From the NCBI GenBank assembly GCA_050951365.1, contig JBMNIX010000010.1, positions 62,001-126,000 on the forward strand: DNA of 64,000 nucleotides, given 5' to 3'. The notes beneath the pieces are model-generated. The model searched no databases. It had not been told where the DNA came from and saw only the letters and a program-made list of their open reading frames with translations. A program made the position numbers and the translations under genes. Origin of the DNA: JAAYHG01 sp012735455. Its GTDB lineage: Bacteria > Bacillota > DTU030 > DUMP01. Positions 43,919 to 51,719 of the stretch are shown here, piece by piece (position 1 is the first letter of the stretch; every line of letters begins with the position of its first letter).

Positions 43919-44782
43919 TTATGCTCCGTAAAGTACCCTCGCCATCGCTTCAACCGGCGCCGGCACACCAGTCCAAAGCTCGAAGGCAAGTACACCCTGG
44001 TAGAGCAGGAAGGACAGTCCGTCCAAGGTGGGATGTCCATTCTCAGCCGCTGTCTTAAGCAGGTTGGTGTGCAGGGGTTCGTACACCGCATCGCACACCA
44101 GGGCATGCCGTTTAAGAGCAGACCAAGGTACAGCAGCCACAAAGTCCGGCTCACCTAACATTCCGGCCCGGGTGCAGTTGACGATAACGTCCGCACCCTC
44201 TAAGAAGGTCGTCCAAGCCGACGTATTCCAGGGAACCACGGTGGTTTCGCAGCCTGTTATCTCATTGACCCGGGCAGCCAGCTCCTCTGCCCGGTCGATA
44301 TTGCGATTGGTCAAAGTAAGCAGAGAGACCCCTATCCGGGCCAGTTCTAGCGCGACCGCCCGCGCTGCTCCGCCCGCACCAAACAAGAAGACCCTGCGCC
44401 CTCTGAGTCTTACCCCGGCCTTCTCCTCTACTGCACGTACAAAGCCGCGCCCATCGGTGTTCTCCCCCACCAAGCGCCCTCCTCGGCGAACAATAGTGTT
44501 CACGGCACCTATGAGGCTGGCACAGGTCGAAACCTCGTCCAGGTACGGGATCACCGCCGTCTTGTGCGGCATGGTAACGTTGGCACCCTTTAGGTTCAAG
44601 GCCCGGAGCCCCACCACCGCAGCTTCCACGTCCGCCGCTGCCACCGGTAGCGCTATGTACACCAAGTTCAGCCCCGCCGCCTGGAAGGCAACGTTGTGCA
44701 TAACCGGCGAACGCGAGTGTTCCACTGGATCGCCTATGAGCGCTACCACCTGTGTCGCCCCTGTTATGCAGTGTGAAATCAC
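43919..44782 (-). CDS. aroE: Shikimate dehydrogenase
   Basis: This 287-residue NADPH-dependent enzyme reduces 3-dehydroshikimate to shikimate in aromatic amino-acid synthesis. The N-terminal substrate site ALIGDPVEHSRSPVMHN, the catalytic Lys region NVTMPHKTAVIP, the NTIVRRGGRLVGENTDG segment and the NADP fold FLFGAGGAARAVALEL are intact. GTG start with GGGGAGG about 12 bases upstream. It stands alone, convergent with the damaged deacetylase gene. Confidence 0.95.
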   Translation of the reverse strand: MISHCITGATQVVALIGDPVEHSRSPVMHNVAFQAAGLNLVYIALPVAAADVEAAVVGLRALNLKGANVTMPHKTAVIPYLDEVSTCASLIGAVNTIVRRGGRLVGENTDGRGFVRAVEEKAGVRLRGRRVFLFGAGGAARAVALELARIGVSLLTLTNRNIDRAEELAARVNEITGCETTVVPWNTSAWTTFLEGADVIVNCTRAGMLGEPDFVAAVPWSALKRHALVCDAVYEPLHTNLLKTAAENGHPTLDGLSFLLYQGVLAFELWTGVPAPVEAMARVLYGA

Positions 44783-44999
44783 TCAAGCTTACAGCCTCCC
44801 CTCAACTACTCGACCAGGGAAAGTAAGTTCGGTAGAATATGGCTAGGACACCTGGTCCCGGGAAGTACCGACCGATTCTCTTTAGGACGTGCCTTCGAAC
44901 GAGGAGGTCCGGGTACTGTTTAACGTGCCCAAGTTTATATAGGACTGCACTTCTATATTAATTAAAACACTCCCAAATAACAACCTTAAGGAGAAGAAG

Positions 45000-46199
45000 G
45001 TGAGCAGGTTGCAGGACACCATCCTCCACGGTGGACATGAACGCCTTCTTCGCTGCCTGCCACCAGGCAGGCTAGCCCTGAGCTCAAAGGTAAACCCGTA
45101 CTGGTGAGCGGGGACCCCGAGGCGCGGCATGGGGTTGTCCTCACGGCCTCTTACGAGGCCCGGGTCTTCGGGGTGAAAACCGCCATGCCCACAGGCGAAG
45201 CTCACCGCCTCTGCCCGGAGGCCATTATCGTCCGGCCGGACTTTAAACTCTACTCTGACCGTTCGCGCGCTTGTTATGAAAATCCTCTCTTCCTATACTC
45301 CACTGGTGGAACAGTTCTCAATTGATGAAGCCTGGCTGGATGTGGCGGGTTGTGAACGGCTCTTTGGAACACCCATAGCTATTGCCCGGGAAATTAAAGA
45401 CCGTATCAAAAAAGAGCTGGATCTGACCTGCTCAGTGGGTATTGCGCCTACTAAGATTCTCGCTAAGATGGCCTCAGACTTAGAGAAGCCTGACGGGCTG
45501 GTCCTAATACGAGCTAAGGACGTACCAACACGAATCTGGCCCCTCCCGGTACGGCACCTCTTCGGTGTAGGACCTCAAACCGCTGCAGAACTCGCTAGAC
45601 TGGGTGTTCACACCATTGGCGCTCTAGCCCACTTCCCTGCCGCTAGCCTCCGCGCCCGTTTCGGCATCTACGGCGAGTACCTGCAGAACCTGGCTTGGGG
45701 TCGAGATAACAGCCCTGTCACTCCGGAGGACGAGGGCGTAAAATCCGTAGGGAACTCCATCACCCTGCCGCAGGATACCGCCAACTGGGAGGAGATAGAG
45801 GTGATTCTCCTAGCCCTGGCTGAGGTGGTAGGTACGCGGTTGCGCCGTCGCTCACTGGCAGGCCGCACTGTTACCGTTACCATCAAGACCCCAGATTTTA
45901 AGCTCCATACCCGTTCTGTTACCCACGCAGCTCCCAGCAATCTTACCGAGGAGATTTACGCCCGCGCCGTGGAATTATACCGACACCATTTCAGTGGCCA
46001 CTCGGTGCGCCTGCTGGGGCTCACCGTGAACAACCTGACTTCACCCGGCACACCAGAACAACTTGACCTCTTTCCCATCCGGGAAACAGAAAAACGCGCC
46101 CGTCTCGCCCACACCGTGGACAAGCTGCGCGCCCGTTTTGGTGACGATGCCCTTGTGCGGGCACGGCTCCTTAAAGGTCCCCGTCTACCGACAAAATAG
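45000..46199 (+). pseudogene. dinB: DNA polymerase IV (dinB), three frame-disrupting lesions
   Basis: A GTG at 45000, with AAGGAG upstream, opens a Y-family polymerase. Three insertions break it. An extra G near 45030 falls in the ILHVDMNAFFA block. A tandem 4-base duplication CAGGCAGG (45064-45071) precedes SPELKGKPVLVSGDPEARHG. An extra A in the run at 45279-45282 separates SDRSRACYE from ILSSYTPLVEQFSIDEAW. The net insertion is 6 bases, so the start and end share a frame. Without lesions the protein would be about 397 residues, a normal length. The catalytic aspartate block of the palm is cut from the rest, so no active enzyme is expected. DinB normally does translesion synthesis. Confidence 0.85.
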
Positions 46200-46230
46200 G
46201 GTCTGTGGTGGAACACCAACCACTTTTGGA

Positions 46231-47535
46231 CTAGGCGTAAGACACGCTTTCTAAGACTTTACGAATACGCGCTGCAACAATGGCGCTGTCCCCTCTCCAC
46301 GGATCCCGACTGCCTATTTGCGCTATATTGGAGGTACCGCCGCCACGGAGACCAAAAAACTCGCCAATTTTGGCTGCTGCCGCGCGGCAATCGAACACGA
46401 CCTTGTTCCCCGCAGCAATAGTCACACTAAAGCGCGGCTCCAGAGCAAAAAGCACAATGGTGCTTCCACTCATGGTGGCCACCGCCTTAGCCAATTGCCT
46501 CAGTTCGTCCATGCTCCGGCCGGGCAGCTCTCTCACCAGTGGGTTGTTAGCATCTACTTCCCTGGCCAGGAGCTTGGCTTCCTGCTCCAGCAAGGCTGCA
46601 CGTAGTTCCTTGGTCTCTTTCTCGGCCTCTTCCACCTTAACCAGCAGTGCACTCACCCCGTGTGCAACCTCTGTGTAAGGTCGCGCCAAATCACGAGCGG
46701 CTTGGAGCAAGGTTCTCTCTTTAACCGTATAATCCCGCAGCGCCCGCCAGCCGCAGCGGAAGATTACCCTCGTGCCGCCGTGGGCCTTAGCCCGAGTGAC
46801 CTCGTTTATCTTAATGAGGCCGATCTCACCTGTGGTTGCAAGGTGGGTACCGCCGCAAGCGCAGGCATCAAAGTGACCAATATGAACAACACGAACCTTC
46901 CCTGTGGCCTTCAGAATGCGGCGGCGCACTTCACCAGGCAGCTCATCCGGCAGGTACTCATGTGCCTCGATAGGAACGTTCGCAAAAACCACCCTGTTGG
47001 CAAGATCCTCTACCCGGCGGACCTCAAGGTCAGTTAGAGTGGATACAGCAAGATCAATGCTGGCATAATCTGCGCTTAAATGAAAACCAGTGGTAGGAAC
47101 TTCAAGTTCACGCAGGAAGGCCCAAGAAAGCACGTGCTGGCCTGTGTGCTGCTGCATGTGATCAAACCGTCGTTCCCAGTCAATGGTTCCCCGCACACAG
47201 GCGCCCAAGGGAATTGTAGCTAAGTTAACACCTGCAGCCAGCCAGTGAAGAATTCCTTCACCTTCGTCTTCCACCCGGGTAACGGCGAGCTCAACCCCTT
47301 CAAACAACGCACAGTGCGGCGTGGAATTAGCTGGCTCTCTGTCGCCGCAGGTGGTGTATCCCCCTAGCCGTAGACAACCCTGGTCACAGGGTTGGCCACC
47401 ACCTTCAGGGTAAAAAAGGGTGCGGTCCAGGACCAGACCGGGCCCGTAATCTTTCTTCCTCGGTTGAACTACCTTGACTACGGTTGCTGTGAACTCCTTG
47501 CCTTTCGGTTTGGTCCAATAGAGCCGTTCGGTCAT
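46231..47535 (-). CDS. Alanyl-tRNA editing protein (AlaX-type with DHHA1 domain)
   Basis: This 434-residue protein is related to the editing half of alanyl-tRNA synthetase and hydrolyses mischarged Ser- or Gly-tRNA-Ala in trans. It has the N-terminal FYPEGGGQP block, the zinc-binding HMQQHTGQHVLS and CACGGTH motifs, a coiled linker and a C-terminal DHHA1 domain with FFGLRGGGTSNIAQIG. The length fits the long AlaX form. It is monocistronic; upstream lies a perfect palindrome at 47696-47711. Confidence 0.9.
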   Translation of the reverse strand: MTERLYWTKPKGKEFTATVVKVVQPRKKDYGPGLVLDRTLFYPEGGGQPCDQGCLRLGGYTTCGDREPANSTPHCALFEGVELAVTRVEDEGEGILHWLAAGVNLATIPLGACVRGTIDWERRFDHMQQHTGQHVLSWAFLRELEVPTTGFHLSADYASIDLAVSTLTDLEVRRVEDLANRVVFANVPIEAHEYLPDELPGEVRRRILKATGKVRVVHIGHFDACACGGTHLATTGEIGLIKINEVTRAKAHGGTRVIFRCGWRALRDYTVKERTLLQAARDLARPYTEVAHGVSALLVKVEEAEKETKELRAALLEQEAKLLAREVDANNPLVRELPGRSMDELRQLAKAVATMSGSTIVLFALEPRFSVTIAAGNKVVFDCRAAAAKIGEFFGLRGGGTSNIAQIGSRDPWRGDSAIVAARIRKVLESVSYA

Positions 47536-47570
47536 TTGCGGTATACCTTCTTTCTCTGGGTTGATCTCTA

Positions 47571-47708
47571 TAATTTGCCTCTCGCTACATATTTCACCAC
47601 TGTGTTCATGAAATAATTCGCTTTTTTGTGTTCGTGGTCCTTTTCAAGGTCAAATTCCTTTTCCCCGGATTCCGCAGCGGTTCCCGCTTGGATGTTGGTT
47701 GTCAAGAC
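47571..47708 (-). other. Possible 45-codon reading frame before the AlaX gene
   Basis: From a TTG near 47708 the minus strand is open to a TAG near 47571. The putative peptide begins TTNIQAGTAAESGEKEFDLE and ends YFMNTVVKYVARGKL. It ends about 35 bases before the AlaX start and has GAGGGA about 10 bases upstream of the TTG. The charged, protein-like composition is suggestive, but no family was recognised, and it could be a remnant C-terminus of a lost gene or chance. Confidence 0.3.
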
Positions 47709-47711
47709 AAC
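47696..47711. promoter_or_regulatory. Perfect 16-bp palindrome, operator-like
   Basis: GGTTGTCAAGACAACC is a perfect inverted repeat located between the 47775 gene and the AlaX gene. It has the size of a dimeric repressor site, but no cognate regulator is identified. Confidence 0.4.
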
Positions 47712-47751
47712 CGCGTCCCTCGCTTGCAGTGGTTTTGAGTGTAAGAGAGAA

Positions 47752-47774
47752 GGGGTAGGTCACTAGCCTACCCC
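47752..47774 (-). terminator. Terminator after 68-residue gene
   Basis: GGGGTAGG pairs with CCTACCCC around a 7-base loop immediately after the stop codon at 47775; on the minus strand TTCTCTCTT follows. Confidence 0.75.
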
Positions 47775-47981
47775 CTACTTGATTAGGTAATAACAGTATT
47801 CTAGGTCCCCGGCTGGCAGTTGGCCCAACGAAGCCGTCAGCTCCTCAACTCGGCTCTGGACATCCGCACCGTAGTCCTGCAATGCCTCCCTTAGCACCAC
47901 TCGTGAGGCGTGTGATTGCGGGTGACGCTGCACGAAGTCCACAATCTCCTGGATCATCTTCTGGTTTTCTAATCCCTCCAC
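47775..47981 (-). CDS. Small protein of unknown function
   Basis: This 68-residue, probably helical cytoplasmic protein begins VEGLENQKMIQEIVDFV and ends LPAGDLEYCYYLIK. No family was recognised. GTG 47981 is chosen because GGGAGG lies 8 bases upstream. It is followed directly by a terminator and lies about 40 bases downstream of the ridA stop, so it is probably co-transcribed with the RidA and D-threonine-aldolase-like genes. Confidence 0.6.
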   Translation of the reverse strand: MEGLENQKMIQEIVDFVQRHPQSHASRVVLREALQDYGADVQSRVEELTASLGQLPAGDLEYCYYLIK

Positions 47982-48024
47982 CGCAAGCACCTCCCTATGG
48001 GTAGTTTGCGGTAGGAGGGCTGTT

Positions 48025-48426
48025 TTATACCCTGGTCTCCTGGTTCACCAGCGCAATCGCTTCAATCTCTACACACATGCCAGGTTTGAAACGGCCAACC
48101 TGAATGGTGCTGCGCCCCGGTGGATCGCTGGGGAAAAACTTCTTATAGGCTTCGTTAAACTCGTTAAACTTGCTCACATCGTCGATGAATACAGTTGTCT
48201 TAACCACATTCTCCAGGGAACTGCCCGCAGCCTCCAAAATGGCCTTGAGATTTCTTAGAGCCTGTTCAGTCTGAGCCACCATATCCCCTGGTGCCACCAG
48301 CTGACGGGTCTCGGGATCGGCTCCGACTACCCCTGCAGTAAAGACAAAGTCCCCCGCCCTAATCGCCTGGGAATACCAGCCACCGGGAGCCGCTGCTTTG
48401 TCCGTGAAAATGACCTCTTTTTTCAT
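48025..48426 (-). CDS. ridA: RidA-family enamine/imine deaminase
   Basis: This 133-residue YjgF/YER057c/UK114 protein hydrolyses reactive enamine/imine intermediates produced by PLP enzymes. It has the WYSQAIRAGDFVFTAGV block, the KTTVFIDDVSKFNEFNEAY segment and the C-terminal EIEAIALV containing the ligand-binding region; the usual catalytic-site Arg lies in PGRSTIQVG. ATG 48426 is chosen over a start overlapping the previous gene. Its place after a PLP-dependent enzyme gene is functionally sensible. Confidence 0.9.
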   Translation of the reverse strand: MKKEVIFTDKAAAPGGWYSQAIRAGDFVFTAGVVGADPETRQLVAPGDMVAQTEQALRNLKAILEAAGSSLENVVKTTVFIDDVSKFNEFNEAYKKFFPSDPPGRSTIQVGRFKPGMCVEIEAIALVNQETRV

Positions 48427-48472
48427 CCTTCCCCTGCCCCTTTCTTTTCTTCCTGGTAGAGCTACTGACACC

Positions 48473-49564
48473 CTAGTAGTTCTTGCCTCTCGCCTCCACA
48501 GGTATCTCTTTTTCCAGCCAATCGCCACGCACGCCGTAGATCACACCGCTCAAGTTCGGTAGAACACATGCATGATTCGGTATAACCTCCACCCGATCAC
48601 CAACCTCAAGTTCGCGGGTGGCCGGGTTAAAGCGCAGATAGCCGTGCTCTTCGTTAAGTTTCACCAATTCAACGTCCGGCATGCCCACAAGCTGCCCAAA
48701 CCCCTCGCCCAGGTAGGCAGGATCGCTGCTCAATGTCTTGGAACCGGCGTCAATGGTTGCATAGCCTGGTAGAGGTACGCTGACCACCGTAGCCAGAACC
48801 CGCAAAGCACAGTCATTCTCCTCTGCTATGCCCAAAGCCAGGGCAGCACGATCAAAGAAAATGTAGTTGCCTGGACGGATTTCCGTAACACCCTTGAGTT
48901 GATCCAGAACAAAGGTAGACGGAGTAGAGCCAGAGCTTATCACCTCCATAGTAAAGCCGTTTTTCTTCAGGAGGGCTGCTGTTTGCCGCAGCAGCTCTGT
49001 CTCGGCTCTGGCTTTGGTCTCAAGGTCCTGGCGCTCCAAGCTGTGGGGTCGCCCACCATAGGTAAAGATGCCCTTTAGACTAAGGGTATCAAACTGAGAT
49101 AGCTCCCGAGCAAAACCCAAAGCATCCTCACCGGGTTGACGCCCGCCGCGGTGCGTCCCCGTGTCAATCTCAATGAGCACCGGTAGAGGATGCTCACGGG
49201 TACCCACGCTAGCCAAGCCCCGTGCCACTGTCAGGCTGTCGGCAATGGTAATAATCCTGATGCGCTCGTGCAGCCTCTTCAGCCGGTCCAACTTCTCCTG
49301 CCCTAGCAGGGTATAAGCAATTAGAATGTCATCAAAACCATGCTCTGCCATCACCTCTGCCTCAGCCAGCTTGGCACAGGTTATCCCCTTTGCTCCTGAC
49401 TCGATCTGTTTCCGAGCAAAGTAAACCGATTTATGCGGCTTAATATGTGGTCGGAGACTCACCCCATTTTGCCGTGCTAGGTAAGCTACGCGTTCTAAGT
49501 TCCGCTCTACACAGTCCAGATCCGCTACTAGAGCCGGACTAGGCAAATCCCACTTGGTTGTCAT
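48473..49564 (-). CDS. D-threonine aldolase-like PLP enzyme (DSD1 family)
   Basis: This 363-residue fold-III PLP enzyme has an N-terminal alanine-racemase-like barrel with the PLP lysine in LRPHIKPHKSVYFA. A C-terminal beta domain carries the metal-binding pattern ending PNHACVLPNL. Family members cleave D-threonine/D-allo-threonine to glycine and acetaldehyde or dehydrate D-serine. Exact substrate is uncertain. ATG 49564 follows GGGGGAGG. It is followed by ridA and the 68-residue gene in one transcription unit. Confidence 0.85.
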   Translation of the reverse strand: MTTKWDLPSPALVADLDCVERNLERVAYLARQNGVSLRPHIKPHKSVYFARKQIESGAKGITCAKLAEAEVMAEHGFDDILIAYTLLGQEKLDRLKRLHERIRIITIADSLTVARGLASVGTREHPLPVLIEIDTGTHRGGRQPGEDALGFARELSQFDTLSLKGIFTYGGRPHSLERQDLETKARAETELLRQTAALLKKNGFTMEVISSGSTPSTFVLDQLKGVTEIRPGNYIFFDRAALALGIAEENDCALRVLATVVSVPLPGYATIDAGSKTLSSDPAYLGEGFGQLVGMPDVELVKLNEEHGYLRFNPATRELEVGDRVEVIPNHACVLPNLSGVIYGVRGDWLEKEIPVEARGKNY

Positions 49565-49647
49565 GTTCAGGCCTCCCCCCGTGGTAGTGTGACCACTTAG
49601 AGCCACACTTCACCTACAAAACTTCGGCGGCCAGGCGGAAAACCCTG

Positions 49648-51030
49648 CTACTCGCGTACCTCGTTTTCTAACTTCTCAATCTGGTCCACCAGTTCTGATG
49701 ACAGTTGGCTCAGTTCAGCAAAGAGGTGTTGGGCTTCCTCTTTCTCACCTCTGTACCAAGCATCAACAATCAATTTTGCTAGCTCATGCACGCGCTCGTG
49801 TGGAGCCGCTAGTGCCGGAAAAGTAGCGTAAGAACCAAACTTTTCTTGCCCACGTCCATCGTACCAGCGGCCGAAACGGCACTCGTGACTTGAAGTCACT
49901 TCATTGGTTGTTAGAGTTTCCCTTCCCCAAAAGAGGTTATGTAGTCTCTGGATCCAGGCCAGGTGGTCAGACTTGGCCACGCCCAGCATGTCTTCGTCAG
50001 AGAGGGGCAAGTCGCTGTTCCCGAGCAACTGGCGAAATTCCTCCAATCTTTCAGCCAGGAAGACCAGGTCGTCAGCCAACTCCGCTGTACTCGCGGCTAC
50101 TGCCTCGGCGAGATTGCCCACCTCCTGTGCTCCGCTGGCTGCTTCCTGGCTTCCTGCCGCTTGGTCCTGGGTGAGCGCAGCAACGTTCTCTAGATAAGAA
50201 GTAATACTCGTCAAGTGTGTTTGGACAATCGCCAGTTTTGCTGGGGCTTGGTTTATAGTCTGTCCCGCAGCCGCTGCTCCATCTGCCAGCTTCTGGGTCA
50301 TGTCCGCTGCCAACATCACGCGCTGTGTGATCTCAGTTACAGACTCCCGTACCTTGTAAGCCCCATCCTGTATGCGGCGGGAGAGCTTACCAACCTCATC
50401 CGCCACCACAGCAAAGCCTTTCCCAGCCTCTCCGGCACGGGCTGCCTCAATCTTTGCATTAAGCGCCAGAAGACGGGTTTGGTCAGAAACATCAGCAATA
50501 AAACGAACGACCTCCTCAATACTTTTGGCAACATCAGCCAGTTGGGCAACCTCTTTCCTCACCTCTAACATATCGTTTTGGATGGCACTGAAAGCAGCCA
50601 GCGCTTCTTCCACTGCGCTGATACTCTCGTCGGCTTCACTGCGAGCGGCCTCGGCCTCTCGTGCAGCTTGGCTAGCCGTCTCTGCCATTTCCGTGGCCGA
50701 CGCCGCTAACTCCTCGACCGCCGCTGCCACCTGTTGCAGGCTCTGGTTCTGTTGCGCGCTGGCAGCAGCCAGGGCGTCTATCTTCATCCCTGCCTTTGTC
50801 ATGGCACTCACCAGCCCCGGCAACCCCTGGACAAAACCCCTCAAGAAAGCGCGCAGTGCTAGCCAGGGTTTCCCAAGAATAGCGAACGCCTTCTGAAAGA
50901 GCGAAGATGCCTCAGAAAGCACTGGCGGCTCGGCGCCCATTAGCTGCTCAAGTTCAGACAGAAAGGCCTCTTCCTGATCACCCAGCTCCTTGGCCAAGCC
51001 TCTCTTATGTGACCATAAGGATACTAACAC
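49648..51030 (-). CDS. Soluble methyl-accepting chemotaxis protein with C-terminal CZB domain
   Basis: This 460-residue protein has no clear transmembrane segment, so it is probably cytoplasmic. The centre (about 100-340) is an MCP signalling domain with the tip VVRFIADVSDQTRLLALNAK and EAGKGFAVVADEVGKLS. The C-terminus (about 355-455) is a chemoreceptor zinc-binding domain with HLAWIQRLH, SSHECRFGRWY and APHERVHELA supplying His/Cys zinc ligands. CZB domains sense zinc or hypochlorous-type oxidants in characterised cases. GTG 51030 has AGGAGG 7 bases upstream. No che genes are adjacent. Confidence 0.9.
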   Translation of the reverse strand: MLVSLWSHKRGLAKELGDQEEAFLSELEQLMGAEPPVLSEASSLFQKAFAILGKPWLALRAFLRGFVQGLPGLVSAMTKAGMKIDALAAASAQQNQSLQQVAAAVEELAASATEMAETASQAAREAEAARSEADESISAVEEALAAFSAIQNDMLEVRKEVAQLADVAKSIEEVVRFIADVSDQTRLLALNAKIEAARAGEAGKGFAVVADEVGKLSRRIQDGAYKVRESVTEITQRVMLAADMTQKLADGAAAAGQTINQAPAKLAIVQTHLTSITSYLENVAALTQDQAAGSQEAASGAQEVGNLAEAVAASTAELADDLVFLAERLEEFRQLLGNSDLPLSDEDMLGVAKSDHLAWIQRLHNLFWGRETLTTNEVTSSHECRFGRWYDGRGQEKFGSYATFPALAAPHERVHELAKLIVDAWYRGEKEEAQHLFAELSQLSSELVDQIEKLENEVRE

Positions 51031-51070
51031 TGCACATCCTCCTGTTACCTATAATTGTTATCGTTACTGT

Positions 51071-51090
51071 ACAATACCATACAATACCAT
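51071..51090. repeat. Tandem 10-base repeat
   Basis: ACAATACCAT occurs twice back to back between the divergent chemoreceptor and Rrf2 regulator genes. It could be an operator with one-helical-turn spacing or a chance duplication. Confidence 0.6.
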
Positions 51091-51143
51091 TGACCTTTGG
51101 TCAAGCAGAGAGATAAATTTTTCTAAGAGCGGAAAACTAAAGC

Positions 51144-51172
51144 TTGACACCGACCTGAAAGTGGACTAAAAT
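51144..51172 (+). promoter_or_regulatory. Sigma-A promoter of the rrf2-hcp operon
   Basis: TTGACA (51144-51149), a 17-base spacer and TAAAAT (51167-51172), about 28 bases before the regulator's start codon. The Rrf2 protein is likely to bind around it (inference). Confidence 0.78.
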
Positions 51173-51199
51173 GGTCTTGTAAAGAAAGGATGTTTTGTC

Positions 51200-51616
51200 G
51201 TGGAGTTGATCAGGCGGCACACCGATTATGCCCTGCGGGCACTAGTCTACTTGGCGGCCCGCCCTGGCCAGATAATAAGCGCAGGAGAAATCGCCGCTAG
51301 TGAAGACATGCCAGTAGATTTTCTGCAGAAAATCTTCCAAAAGTTTGTGAAGAGTGGTCTTGTAACCTCGCACCGTGGTGCTCAGGGAGGCTTCTCCCTG
51401 GCCAAGGATCCGAGCCAGGTAACCATGCTGGAGGTAGTTGAAACCACGCAGGGCCACGCGGCTGTAAACCGCTGCCTCTTGGGCAAAGACGGTTGCCCCC
51501 GAGCCTCGAGGTGTTCTGTAAGAAAAAGCTGGCTGGATGTGGAAAAGAAGCTCCACAACTATATGCGCGAGATCACCCTGCAGGATCTAGTAAGAGAACA
51601 GCAGGGGTTAGGTTAA
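51200..51616 (+). CDS. Rrf2-family transcriptional regulator
   Basis: This 138-residue regulator has an N-terminal winged helix (MELIRRHTDYALRALVYLA, then SEDMPVDFLQKIFQKFV) and the C-terminal cysteine cluster NRCLLGKDGCPRASRCSVRK, which offers three ligands for an iron-sulfur cluster as in IscR/NsrR/RsrR. Lying directly upstream of hcp, it is a candidate NO- or redox-sensing repressor in the manner of NsrR. GTG 51200 with AAGGA upstream is the apparent start. Confidence 0.88.
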   Translation: MELIRRHTDYALRALVYLAARPGQIISAGEIAASEDMPVDFLQKIFQKFVKSGLVTSHRGAQGGFSLAKDPSQVTMLEVVETTQGHAAVNRCLLGKDGCPRASRCSVRKSWLDVEKKLHNYMREITLQDLVREQQGLG

Positions 51617-51719
51617 TCTGACCACAGCTGCTGGAGGAGGTGGTTTGGCACCTAAAGCGGGCAGGTTTGGTTCTGTTTTCGCTGATTCACTCAATACTTA
51701 CCTGAGGAGGAGAAACCGA

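Noticed and set aside
44262..44786. Long open frame antisense/alternate to aroE
   Set aside because: It is a frame shadow of aroE: Gly/Arg/Ser-rich, no ribosome site and no recognisable domain, while aroE has all catalytic motifs.
44787..44999. LexA box or T-box-like leader before dinB/aroE
   Set aside because: No CGAAC-N4-GTTCG palindrome and no AGGGTGG T-box sequence are present; only short GC-rich palindromes such as TCCCGGGA.
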